Shown here: piece after piece, positions 1 to 5,556 of the stretch
Numbering within the stretch: position 1 is the first letter of the stretch
Layout of the letters: each line of letters starts with the position of its first letter
Assembly (NCBI GenBank): GCA_023392115.1
Contig: JAEVZT010000607.1
Location: forward strand, 1 to 7,373
From: Chloroflexota bacterium
Lineage (GTDB): Bacteria; Chloroflexota; Anaerolineae; Aggregatilineales; Phototrophicaceae
DNA: 7,373 nt
Direction: 5' to 3'
Notes under the pieces: generated by a model
Databases searched by the model: none
Seen by the model: the letters and a program-made list of their open reading frames with translations, nothing else
Told to the model about the DNA's origin: nothing
Position numbers and translations under genes: made by a program

Positions 1-34
1 CCCCCCGCCCCCCCCCCCCCGCCCCCGCGCCCCG
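1..34. other. C-rich low-complexity window edge, probable sequencing or assembly artefact
   Basis: The first 34 bases are almost all C with a few G. On the minus strand this is poly-G read outward past the GNAT coding sequence. The sequence becomes normal coding DNA from about position 35. Poly-G tails are a known artefact of two-colour Illumina chemistry, and this one sits where reads would run off a contig end. The true 3' end of the GNAT gene is therefore probably not represented. Confidence 0.6.
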
Positions 35-780
35 GCGAGGATCGCCGCCGCATCGGTGTACAGGATGTCGGGGTGCAAATAGGGCATGACGTATGTGCCG
101 AATTTTCCTTCGGACACGGCGATGTACCCCTGAATGCGCCCGTCCTGCCGGTAAACCAGCCCGGCGCTCTCGCTCGACGGCACGGCGACCGCCTGCACCA
201 ACCGCGGGACAATGTTGCAGTAGAGCAGTTGAATGTCCAGCTCGTCTCCGTCGGCTTCCGGCATCACTTCCGCCGGCGTAATGTGCGCGGGAATGCCCAT
301 GCCCGCCGGTCTGCGCCAGATTTCCTGCCGCGCGTAGACCGCAAATCCTGCCGTCCGCATCGTGACGAACAGACGGCTGTCCTCGTCGACCTCGCCGGTC
401 AAGATGTGCGCCCCGCGCTTACCTGCCTCGACCGCCATCGCATCGATCATGTGCAGCCACGCGGTATCATCCTGCCCGTTTTCGAGCAGCGGCGCAAGAT
501 ACACGATTTGCGCTAAGTGCTCATCCACCTTAACGCGAATTTGTCCTGTTATACGCTCCCGACCCACGCGTCCCACGAGCGTAATCACGCTTCGCTGCGG
601 CAAAATACTCGACAGCAGAACGCTTTGCGGACCAACGACGTCGCGCGTGCAGGCGATTTCGCTGTCGAGAATCGTTCCTTTTTCAACCAGCCGCTGGATC
701 AGCGGGATGTCGACCAACTTGGCTGCGCGTATGTCGTGTTCGTAGTTAGGCATCAGAATGATCTCCCATTGGGCGCTCAT
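1..780 (-). CDS. GNAT-fold N-acetyltransferase-like protein, 3' end missing
   Basis: I translated the minus strand from the ATG at 780-778 and found 260 codons without a stop up to the window edge, so the gene is partial. The protein begins MSAQWEIILM. Residues about 15-157 look like a GNAT acetyltransferase domain: a beta hairpin with ITGQIRVKVD, then IVYLAPLLE, a helix TAWLHMIDAMAVEAGKRGA, then a strand/helix ending in FVTMRTAGFAVYARQEIWRR, as in the acetyl-CoA fold. Residues about 182-240 (DIQLLYCNIVPRLVQ, GLVYRQDGRIQGYIAV) suggest a second, incomplete GNAT-like domain. The family transfers acetyl groups from acetyl-CoA to amines; no substrate can be named. The canonical Q/RxxGxG/A acetyl-CoA loop is not obvious, so the first domain may be divergent. 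The last ten residues (ARGRGGGGGG) are low-complexity and probably not genuine. It is transcribed divergently from the flavoprotein gene, with a good promoter at 871-899. The reading frame is well supported; the family is moderately supported. Confidence 0.72.
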   Translation of the reverse strand, partial: MSAQWEIILMPNYEHDIRAAKLVDIPLIQRLVEKGTILDSEIACTRDVVGPQSVLLSSILPQRSVITLVGRVGRERITGQIRVKVDEHLAQIVYLAPLLENGQDDTAWLHMIDAMAVEAGKRGAHILTGEVDEDSRLFVTMRTAGFAVYARQEIWRRPAGMGIPAHITPAEVMPEADGDELDIQLLYCNIVPRLVQAVAVPSSESAGLVYRQDGRIQGYIAVSEGKFGTYVMPYLHPDILYTDAAAILAGARGRGGGGGG

Positions 781-870
781 TACGCCTGACTGGACGGAAC
801 CCGCGTGCTGTACGCCAGTTGAGGAACGTGTGTGGGAAGGAGTCTGAGGTTGTTCGTATCATCAACCGTA

Positions 871-899
871 ATTTTACCCATTTTTGTGATAAATAGCAA
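871..899 (-). promoter_or_regulatory. Sigma-70-type promoter for the GNAT gene
   Basis: On the minus strand, TTGCTA (899-894) is followed by a 17-nt spacer and TAAAAT (876-871). This is a near-consensus -35/-10 pair with ideal spacing, in an AT-rich patch within GC-rich DNA. Transcription would start near 864 and leave a leader of about 84 nt before the ATG at 780. The Shine-Dalgarno in front of that ATG is weak. Confidence 0.55.
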
Positions 900-960
900 T
901 CCCATGCGCCTTGTACGAGGCGTCTGTGACAACTCTCACCACGCGGTCTTATTGGCTTGT

Positions 961-988
961 TCTCAAGTCTTCAGTTTTCAGTACTCTA
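961..988. repeat. Four degenerate heptamers related to the ACTCAGT repeat family
   Basis: Four consecutive 7-nt units in phase, TCTCAAG, TCTTCAG, TTTTCAG and TACTCTA, resemble the TACTCAG heptamers of the two large blocks at 3834-3950 and 5297-5420. This looks like a decayed remnant of the same family in the leader of the flavoprotein operon. The stretch is short and degenerate, so chance resemblance is possible. Confidence 0.4.
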
Positions 989-994
989 GATGGT

Positions 995-1000
995 TATAAC
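995..1000 (+). promoter_or_regulatory. Candidate -10 box of the flavoprotein-azlCD operon
   Basis: TATAAC lies 18 nt before the ATG at 1019, and TGG is found just upstream (991-993), one base off the extended -10 position. No convincing -35 sits 16-18 nt upstream; the area there is the degenerate heptamer repeat. The leader would be only about a dozen bases but would still hold the AAGGGG ribosome-binding site. Confidence 0.3.
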
Positions 1001-1018
1001 ACAAAAAGGGGCAAAAGG

Positions 1019-1579
1019 ATGTCCAGAGATTACGCAGCCCGCCCACACGCTGAGGTGCGGCGGTCAGACCGTGCTGTCTACGACGAGGCGTGGATTGTCG
1101 ACCTGCTCCGGCGCGCGCCGATCGGCGTATTGGCGACGGTCAGCGACGGTCAGCCGTTCATCAACAGCAACCTGTTTGTTTATGACGAGGCGCAGCACAT
1201 CATCTACATGCACACGGCGCGCGTCGGGCGGACGCAGGCGAACGTCGACGGCGGCGAGCGCGTCTGCTTCAGCGTCAGCGAAATGGGACGCCTGCTCCCC
1301 GCCGACGAAGCGCTCGAATTCAGTGTAGAATACGCCGGCGTCGCCGCCTTCGGGCGCGCGTCGATCGTCGAAGGCGAGGAAGCCGAACGCGGCTTGCAGA
1401 TGCTGCTCGACAAGTACTTCCCGCATCTTGAGCCGGGACGAGACTACCGCCCGATCATGCCCGAAGAACTCAAGCGCACAGCGGTTTATCGAATTGACAT
1501 TGAGTCATGGAGTGGCAAGAAGAAGGAAGTGGCTGATGATTTCCCCGGCGCGTTCCTCTACGGACAACCACCGGCATGA
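1019..1579 (+). CDS. NimA/pyridoxamine 5'-phosphate oxidase-like flavoprotein
   Basis: This encodes 186 aa of the FMN-binding split-barrel superfamily (Pyridox_ox_2/NimA-like). Residues about 13-34 ([20 protein letters not shown]) match the family's N-terminal helix, which precedes the strands [20 protein letters not shown] (36-55) and [19 protein letters not shown] (61-79). These are the usual cofactor-binding barrel strands. [13 protein letters not shown] (82-94) and [22 protein letters not shown] segments (105-121) complete the barrel. Such proteins bind FMN, or sometimes haem or F420, and reduce or sequester small compounds; the substrate cannot be read from sequence. I chose the ATG at 1019 because AAGGGG stands a suitable distance upstream and homology begins soon after; a longer in-frame reading from 911 adds residues unlike the family and would cover the degenerate heptamers. 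The 3' end overlaps azlC, suggesting co-transcription and coupled translation. Confidence 0.82.
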   Translation: MSRDYAARPHAEVRRSDRAVYDEAWIVDLLRRAPIGVLATVSDGQPFINSNLFVYDEAQHIIYMHTARVGRTQANVDGGERVCFSVSEMGRLLPADEALEFSVEYAGVAAFGRASIVEGEEAERGLQMLLDKYFPHLEPGRDYRPIMPEELKRTAVYRIDIESWSGKKKEVADDFPGAFLYGQPPA

Positions 1580-2300
1580 TCGGGAGCAAGATCTGGAGTT
1601 CACAGGCGAAACCACCCGGCGGTCGGAATTCATCGCCGGGGCGAAGGCGACGATCCCGCTGATCGTCGGCGCGATCCCGTTCGGGATTATCTTCGGCGCG
1701 CTGGCGATCACGAGCGGCATCTCTCCCGCCGGGGCAGTGGCAATGTCGGCGCTGGTCTTCGCCGGATCGTCGCAGTTCATCGCTACGGGGTTGATCGCGG
1801 GAAGCGCGAACCCGTTCGTCATCATCCTGACGACCTTCGTCGTCAACCTGCGCCACGCGCTCTATTCGGCGACGCTCGCGCCGCATGTGAAGCACCTGCC
1901 GCACCGCTGGCTGCTGCCGCTCGGCTTCTGGCTGACCGACGAGACATTTGTCGTCGCCGTCAGCCGCTACAACCAACGCGACGACAGCCCGCACAAGCAC
2001 TGGTACTATTTCGGCTCGGCGCTGTCGATGTACGTCAACTGGCAGTTGTGTACGTGGATCGGCATCCTCGCCGTCAGCGCGATCGATCAGGAGCAGCTGG
2101 CGAGTCTGGGGCTCGACTTCGCCATGATCGTCACCTTCATCGGCATGCTCGTGCCAATGCTCAAGGGGCGTCCGGTCTTGGCGGCGGTGATCGTCGCCAG
2201 CCTGACCGCCGTCATCGCCAACCCGCTGCCGCACAAGCTCGGCTTGATCCTCGCAGCGCTGGCGGGCGTGGTCGCCGGTGTCGTGGCGGAACGACGGTAG
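1536..2300 (+). CDS. azlC: AzlC family branched-chain amino acid exporter, large subunit
   Basis: AzlC is the large membrane subunit of the two-part AzlCD exporter of branched-chain amino acids (leucine analogues in Bacillus) in the cytoplasmic membrane. From the ATG at 1536 the protein is 254 aa, close to the usual length. Family landmarks are [20 protein letters not shown] (35-54), FAGSSQF (75-81), NLRHALYS (104-111), and LTDETF (133-138). Hydrophobic segments follow at about 157-182, 193-209, 212-229 and 233-251. The first 30 residues are hydrophilic and poorly conserved, so the true start could be a little further in, although no ATG, GTG or TTG is available there. GGAAG lies just before 1536. 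The start overlaps the end of the flavoprotein gene by 44 nt in another frame. An upstream in-frame reading to 1428 would overlap that gene far more and is unlikely. azlD follows after a palindromic repeat. Confidence 0.9.
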   Translation: MISPARSSTDNHRHDREQDLEFTGETTRRSEFIAGAKATIPLIVGAIPFGIIFGALAITSGISPAGAVAMSALVFAGSSQFIATGLIAGSANPFVIILTTFVVNLRHALYSATLAPHVKHLPHRWLLPLGFWLTDETFVVAVSRYNQRDDSPHKHWYYFGSALSMYVNWQLCTWIGILAVSAIDQEQLASLGLDFAMIVTFIGMLVPMLKGRPVLAAVIVASLTAVIANPLPHKLGLILAALAGVVAGVVAERR

Positions 2301-2321
2301 CAGTGTTTTACAGTTATGACG

Positions 2322-2447
2322 AATTCCCCCCTCAACCCCCCGCCCCCTTCTCCCACGTAAACGGGGAGAAGGGGGAGTAAAGCCCCTCTACCCGCTTGCG
2401 TGGGAGAGGGGCAGGGCGACCGAAGGTCGCACGGGGTGAGGGGAATT
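2322..2447. repeat. 126-nt composite palindromic (MITE-like) repeat between azlC and azlD
   Basis: The outer ends are imperfect inverted copies, AATTCCCC on the left and GGGGAATT on the right, continuing as CTCAACCCC against GGGGTGAG. Inside are three hairpins. The first has a perfect 12-bp stem (2343-2354 with 2364-2375, 9-nt loop). The second has an 8-bp stem, GCCCCTCT with AGAGGGGC (2382-2389 with 2405-2412), extendable after a bulge. The third is GCGACC-GAA-GGTCGC (2416-2430). No reading frame of note lies within it. Its composition, C-runs on one side and G-runs on the other, differs from the coding DNA around it. This architecture is typical of dispersed, non-autonomous palindromic elements. 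In RNA it may act as an attenuator or stabiliser between azlC and azlD. Confidence 0.75.
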
Positions 2448-2466
2448 GTTGATTGAGGCTTTCCGA

Positions 2467-2799
2467 ATGAACGAATTTCTCTTGATCGTCGGGATGGCGC
2501 TGGTGACGTTCGCCGTCCGCTATCCCGTGATGGTGCTGGTCGGCAAAATTCCGCTGCCCGACAACGTCTTCCGGGCGCTGCGCTACGTCCCGCCGTCGGT
2601 GCTGGCGGCGATCATCGTGCCGTCGGTGCTGATGCCGGACGGCGCGCGTGTCGAACTGTCGCCGACCAACAGCTACCTCGTCGCCGCGATCATCTCGGCG
2701 CTGGTGGCATGGCGGACAAAAAACCTGCTGCTGACGATCGTCCTCGGCATGGCGGCGCTGCTGGCGTATCGCGCGCTGCTCGGCGCGATCGCCCCGTGA
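2467..2799 (+). CDS. azlD: AzlD family branched-chain amino acid exporter, small subunit
   Basis: AzlD is the small membrane partner of AzlC; both are needed for export of branched-chain amino acids. The protein is 110 aa, the normal length. It has the family pattern: a first membrane segment (about 3-16), the conserved stretch TFAVRYPVMVLVGKIPLPDN with RALRYVPPSVLAAIIVPSVL (14-55), a segment at about 69-83, and a last one at about 87-106. I chose the ATG at 2467 because GAGG (2455-2458) lies 8 nt upstream. A TTG at 2446 is in frame but falls in the edge of the palindromic repeat and adds only seven residues. The gene is separated from azlC by 166 nt, nearly all of it the repeat, whereas azlC and azlD usually abut or overlap. 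Confidence 0.9.
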   Translation: MNEFLLIVGMALVTFAVRYPVMVLVGKIPLPDNVFRALRYVPPSVLAAIIVPSVLMPDGARVELSPTNSYLVAAIISALVAWRTKNLLLTIVLGMAALLAYRALLGAIAP

Positions 2800-2979
2800 T
2801 GTTCGTCCTGAGTTCCGCTGACGACGCTCATCTTTCCCTTGCCGAAGCCGTGATCGCCTTGCTATGCTTGCCCTAGCATTGACACAACTTTGACTTACCG
2901 GCTCCGGGCGGCTCGAAGTGCTGCCGTCCCCTTCTTCACGGACGGTTTGACGCCCGCGTAACACAAACATCACAGGATC

Positions 2980-3834
2980 ATGGGTATACTGCTCGGCTTG
3001 ACCGCCGCGCTCTGCTGGGGCGCGGGGGAGTACCTTGCGGGCGACTCGTCACGGCGCATCGGCGCTTTTCGCACGCTGTTCTACGTCCAATTTTCTGGCT
3101 TGTTCCTCTCGACCCTCTACGCATTCGCCACCGGCGAATTCGCGCGCCTGCCGTCGATCCCGCCTTCGGTCTGGGTGGCGGCGCTGGTGCTGGCGCTGAC
3201 CAACACCGTTAGCGCGCTCTGCCTGTACCGCGCCTACGCCGTCGGCTTGATCCCGATCGTTTCGCCGATTTCGGCGACCTACGGCGCGATCACGACGGCG
3301 ATGGCGTTCCTGAGCGGCGAGACGATCGGCACGCTGCCGCTGATCGGCATTCTGATCGCCATCGGCGGGGTGATCATGACGGCGACAACCGCCGGCGGCA
3401 CGAAACGCGCCGGACTCGCTATGCGCGGGATCGGCTGGGCGATCGCCGCGGCGGTCGGCTACGGCGCGATCTTCTGGATGCTCGGCTTCCACGTCGCGCC
3501 GGTCATGGGCGGCGTCCTGCCCGTCGTGCTGATCCGCTTGACCACGCTGATCACGCTGCTCGTCGGCGCGCGCGTCATGCGTCAATCGCTGCCGCTGCCG
3601 CAAGGTCGACTGCGCTGGATTCTGCCGCTGATCGGCACGCTCGATACGGTCGCGTTCATCAGCAGCGCGATTGGCGTGACGACCGATCAGGTTTCGATTG
3701 TGACGGTGCTCGGGTCGCTCAACACGGCGGTGACGGTGCTGCTGGCGTGGGTCATCCTGCGCGAGCGCCTGCGCCCGCTCCAGTGGCTCGGCGTGAGCCT
3801 GATTTTCGTCGGCATTATGCTTGTAAGCATATAG
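2980..3834 (+). CDS. EamA/DMT superfamily transporter
   Basis: This is a 284-aa integral membrane protein with about ten hydrophobic segments in two repeated halves, as in drug/metabolite transporters with two EamA domains. The first half (about 1-138) contains the start MGILLGLTAALCWGAGEYLA and the family-typical SALCLYRAYAVGLIPIVSPISATYGAITTAMAFLSGE (78-114), followed by IGILIAIGGVIMTAT. The second half (about 148-284) repeats this as GWAIAAAVGYGAIFWMLG, then VTVLGSLNTAVTVLLAWVILRERLRPLQWLGVSLIFVGIML (241-281), with the characteristic L-x-E-R-L-x-x-x-Q-W-x-G motif before the last helix. Members usually export amino acids or other metabolites; the substrate here is unknown. An AGGA (2973-2976) precedes the ATG. 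The gene is 180 nt after azlD and could share its transcript or have its own promoter. Its TAG stop overlaps the first heptamer of the repeat block at 3834. Confidence 0.88.
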   Translation: MGILLGLTAALCWGAGEYLAGDSSRRIGAFRTLFYVQFSGLFLSTLYAFATGEFARLPSIPPSVWVAALVLALTNTVSALCLYRAYAVGLIPIVSPISATYGAITTAMAFLSGETIGTLPLIGILIAIGGVIMTATTAGGTKRAGLAMRGIGWAIAAAVGYGAIFWMLGFHVAPVMGGVLPVVLIRLTTLITLLVGARVMRQSLPLPQGRLRWILPLIGTLDTVAFISSAIGVTTDQVSIVTVLGSLNTAVTVLLAWVILRERLRPLQWLGVSLIFVGIMLVSI

Positions 3835-3950
3835 TACCGAGTACTGAGTACTGAGTACTGAAGAAAAACACTTCCTATCTATAACTCAGCACTCAGTACT
3901 TGGCACTCAGTACTTCTTTTCTCAACACTCAGCACTCAGTACTCAGCACT
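3834..3950. repeat. Heptamer repeat block 1 (GTACTGA / ACTCAGT) with hairpin arms
   Basis: The block starts with GTACCGA (3834-3840) and three perfect GTACTGA heptamers (3841-3861). After an AT-rich spacer come inverted copies of the unit (ACTCAGC, ACTCAGT and variants) at 3884-3900, then a 23-nt stretch 3902-3924 shared exactly with block 2, then more ACTCAGC/ACTCAGT units to 3950. The arms 3840-3856 and 3884-3900 are inverse complements in 16 of 17 positions, giving a strong hairpin with a 27-nt loop. The block lies between convergent genes (EamA and the DHFR-fold reductase) and may serve as a two-way transcription terminator. It resembles the tandem heptamer (STRR-like) repeats known from cyanobacteria and some Chloroflexota. 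Confidence 0.85.
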
Positions 3951-3954
3951 TTAC

Positions 3955-4491
3955 TTACTTCCTCTCCGGTTCGTAAATCAGCGCGGTGACGCCGCCGCTG
4001 AAGGGGCGCGCTTCGACCAGCTTGAGCGTCGCGGTCGTGCCCTCTGCGAACAGGCGCTGACCCTTCCCCAGCACCACCGGATAGACCAGCAGCCGGATGC
4101 GATCGACGAGGTCGTGCTTGATCAGCGTCTGGACGAGCACGCCGCTGCCGTGTACCGTGATGTTAGTCCCCTCTTGCTGCTTAAGCTTCCTGATTTCTTC
4201 GACAACATCGCCGTTGATAATCCGCGAGTTGTTCCAGTCCGCCTGCTGCAGCGTCGTCGACACGACGTACTTACGCACGTTGTTGAAGTAGTCCGCGCCT
4301 TGATCCTTGCTGTTGGGCCACACGGCGGCAAAGCCTTCGTAGGTGACGCGTCCCAGCAGCAGGGCGTCACTAGCGGACGTTTCCTCGCCTTTGAAGTTGG
4401 CGATCTCGTCGTTCCAGTACTTGAACGTCCACGCCGGGTTTTCCATCACGCCGTCGAGGGACAGGAATTCGGTGACGACAAGCTTTCTCAT
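3955..4491 (-). CDS. Dihydrofolate reductase-fold protein (RibD C-terminal/YyaP-like)
   Basis: This encodes 178 aa of the RibD C-terminal/DHFR-like family of NAD(P)H-dependent reductases. Landmarks are the N-terminal strand and turn LVVTEFLSLDGVMENPAW (4-21), ALLLGRVTYEGFAAVWP (43-59), YVVSTTL (75-81), the cofactor-binding glycine-rich GSGVLVQTLIKHDLVDRIRLLVYPVVLGKGQRLF (115-148), and the closing SGGVTALIYEP (165-175). All match stand-alone members such as B. subtilis YyaP/YwjB, whose substrates are mostly unknown; this is not a true folate-pathway FolA. The ATG at 4491 has AAAGGA upstream. It lies 87 nt downstream of, and on the same strand as, the AraC-type gene, a pairing seen often in bacteria. 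A TATAGT (4540-4535) in the gap could be its own -10 box, but no clear -35 accompanies it. The stop is 4 nt from repeat block 1. Confidence 0.88.
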   Translation of the reverse strand: MRKLVVTEFLSLDGVMENPAWTFKYWNDEIANFKGEETSASDALLLGRVTYEGFAAVWPNSKDQGADYFNNVRKYVVSTTLQQADWNNSRIINGDVVEEIRKLKQQEGTNITVHGSGVLVQTLIKHDLVDRIRLLVYPVVLGKGQRLFAEGTTATLKLVEARPFSGGVTALIYEPERK

Positions 4492-4578
4492 CGTAGAGCA
4501 TCCTTTTGCGGTTCAAGCATCGGTCATTACACCTACTATATCCCAAGCCGCAGACGGGGTATTGCACAGGAACGACAC

Positions 4579-5256
4579 TTATTCGTTTCTACTATTATCA
4601 AGTAGCTGTGCCGGCGTTTGACCGATGAAGTGTTTGAGCGATCGAGTCAGGTGCGGCTGGTCGTAATAGCCGACCTGCTCAACCGTGTCGAGGATCGGGA
4701 CGCCTTTTTGCAGCAGCAGCATCGCGCGCCGCGCCCGTTCGATCTGGTACAACGTCCCGTGAGTCAGCCCGGTAACGCGAACGAAGCGCCGCTGCACCGA
4801 GCGCGCCGACAGGTCGGTCAACTGCCCCTGCAAGACCGCCTCGACGACCGGTTCGCGCGCTAGCAGCCCCTGACGGACAAGCCGGTTGACGAAGGTGTCG
4901 ACGTTCTCAAAGTCCGGGAACTGCCACGCCGATCCATGCAACCAGAAGGACTGGCTTGAGGCGTGCGGCAAATGGATGCCGCCGTCGATGAGTTCGCTCG
5001 TCGGCAGGGTGGGCATAAACGTCCCGAGCTTGAAGGTGATGCCGAGAAATTCGGCGTCTTCGGGAACCGGAGCGGGCGAGGCTTTGGTTTCCGGTCCGCG
5101 CACCGTGACGTGCATCCCGTCTCGTTGTCTGGTGAAAACCATCTCGATATTGCTCGACGCAGCCGAGATAAACGAGCCGCCGCCCACACTCCGCGTGTGC
5201 CAGACGAAATCCACAAGAGACGAATCGGAAGAACGGTAGTCGAAATCGAACTTCAC
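4579..5256 (-). CDS. AraC/XylS-type transcriptional regulator
   Basis: A 225-aa protein with a C-terminal AraC DNA-binding domain. The first helix-turn-helix is at about 148-167 (LSARSVQRRFVRVTGLTHG), followed by linker helix LYQIERARRAMLLLQKG (169-185). The second lies at about 187-206 (PILDTVEQVGYYDQPHLTRS), followed by the typical FIGQTPAQLL ending (210-219). The N-terminal ~120 residues form an unassigned sensing domain with a DUF6597-like flavour (VDFVWHTRSVGG, GITFKLGTFMP). The start is GTG, not ATG; AGGA lies 9 nt upstream, and no upstream in-frame ATG competes. A perfect TATAAT lies at 5295-5290. The regulator probably controls the DHFR-fold gene that follows it, and perhaps itself; the inducing signal is unknown. 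Confidence 0.87.
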   Translation of the reverse strand: MKFDFDYRSSDSSLVDFVWHTRSVGGGSFISAASSNIEMVFTRQRDGMHVTVRGPETKASPAPVPEDAEFLGITFKLGTFMPTLPTSELIDGGIHLPHASSQSFWLHGSAWQFPDFENVDTFVNRLVRQGLLAREPVVEAVLQGQLTDLSARSVQRRFVRVTGLTHGTLYQIERARRAMLLLQKGVPILDTVEQVGYYDQPHLTRSLKHFIGQTPAQLLDNSRNE

Positions 5257-5289
5257 GCGCTTGTATCCTGACTTGGCAAGGTAAGAGCC

Positions 5290-5295
5290 ATTATA
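5290..5295 (-). promoter_or_regulatory. -10 box (TATAAT) of the AraC-type gene
   Basis: A perfect TATAAT on the minus strand sits 34 nt before the GTG start and directly against the left edge of repeat block 2. The -35 position falls inside the repeat (TCAGTA at 5318-5313 with a 17-nt spacer) and is a poor match to consensus. Such a promoter would depend on an activator, or the repeat supplies an alternative contact. Confidence 0.45.
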
Positions 5296-5296
5296 T

Positions 5297-5420
5297 AGTA
5301 CTGAGTGCTGCGTACTGAGTGCTGAGTCAAAACAGAAGCAGCGGCTTTTCCTCAGTAATCAGTACTCGGCACTCAGTACTTCTTTTCTCAGTACTCAGTA
5401 CTCGGCACTCGGTACTCAGT
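5297..5420. repeat. Heptamer repeat block 2, same family and orientation as block 1
   Basis: Built like block 1: a left arm of ACTGAGT-type units (5297-5326), a 24-nt loop, a right arm of inverse units (5351-5380), then a T-rich link and a tail of ACTCAGT/ACTCGGC/ACTCGGT units to 5420. The two 30-nt arms pair with about five mismatches. The 23 nt at 5368-5390 are identical to 3902-3924 of block 1, in the same orientation, 1466 nt apart. Block 2 lies in the divergent regulatory region between the AraC-type gene and the ABC operon. Confidence 0.85.
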
Positions 5421-5450
5421 CTTAGAGATCCCTCAGCAATTTACAGACAG

Positions 5451-5482
5451 TTTACACACGTCTGAACGCAAGGCGTTATAAT
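5451..5482 (+). promoter_or_regulatory. Candidate promoter of the ABC-2 operon
   Basis: A perfect TATAAT (5477-5482) is preceded by TTTACA (5451-5456) with a 20-nt spacer, which is longer than ideal, or by TTACAC at 19 nt. The area is AT-rich compared with neighbouring coding DNA. The leader to the ATG at 5557 would be about 68 nt and contains a hairpin at 5528-5544. Confidence 0.45.
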
Positions 5483-5527
5483 TCGGCACGTTTGCACATC
5501 TGTATTCGTTCATCATACCTGAAGCTT

Positions 5528-5544
5528 ATCCGGCTGCGCCGGAT
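5528..5544 (+). promoter_or_regulatory. Hairpin directly in front of the ribosome-binding site of the ABC ATPase gene
   Basis: ATCCGGC-TGC-GCCGGAT forms a perfect 7-bp stem with a 3-nt loop, ending one base before the GGAG Shine-Dalgarno (5545-5548), which is 8 nt from the ATG. It could modulate ribosome access or mRNA stability. Confidence 0.45.
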
Positions 5545-5556
5545 GGAGATGCTGCA

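Noticed and set aside
73..745. Several plus-strand open frames of 90-147 codons
   Set aside because: They are antisense shadows of the minus-strand GNAT gene, are rich in Arg/Pro/Ser as expected from GC-rich shadows, and resemble no protein family.
2803..2840. Terminator after azlD
   Set aside because: Only a 5-bp TCGTC/GACGA stem with a 12-nt loop and no clear T-run is present.
2879..2884. TTGACA as a -35 for the EamA gene
   Set aside because: No acceptable -10 lies 16-19 nt downstream (the sequence there is CTCCGG-like).
2332..2973. 213-codon minus-strand open frame
   Set aside because: It runs antisense through azlD and the palindromic repeat, and its composition (Arg, Gln, Asp, His) is that of a shadow frame.
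3834..5420. CRISPR array
   Set aside because: The repeats are 7-nt tandem units without unique spacers of constant size, and no cas genes are nearby.
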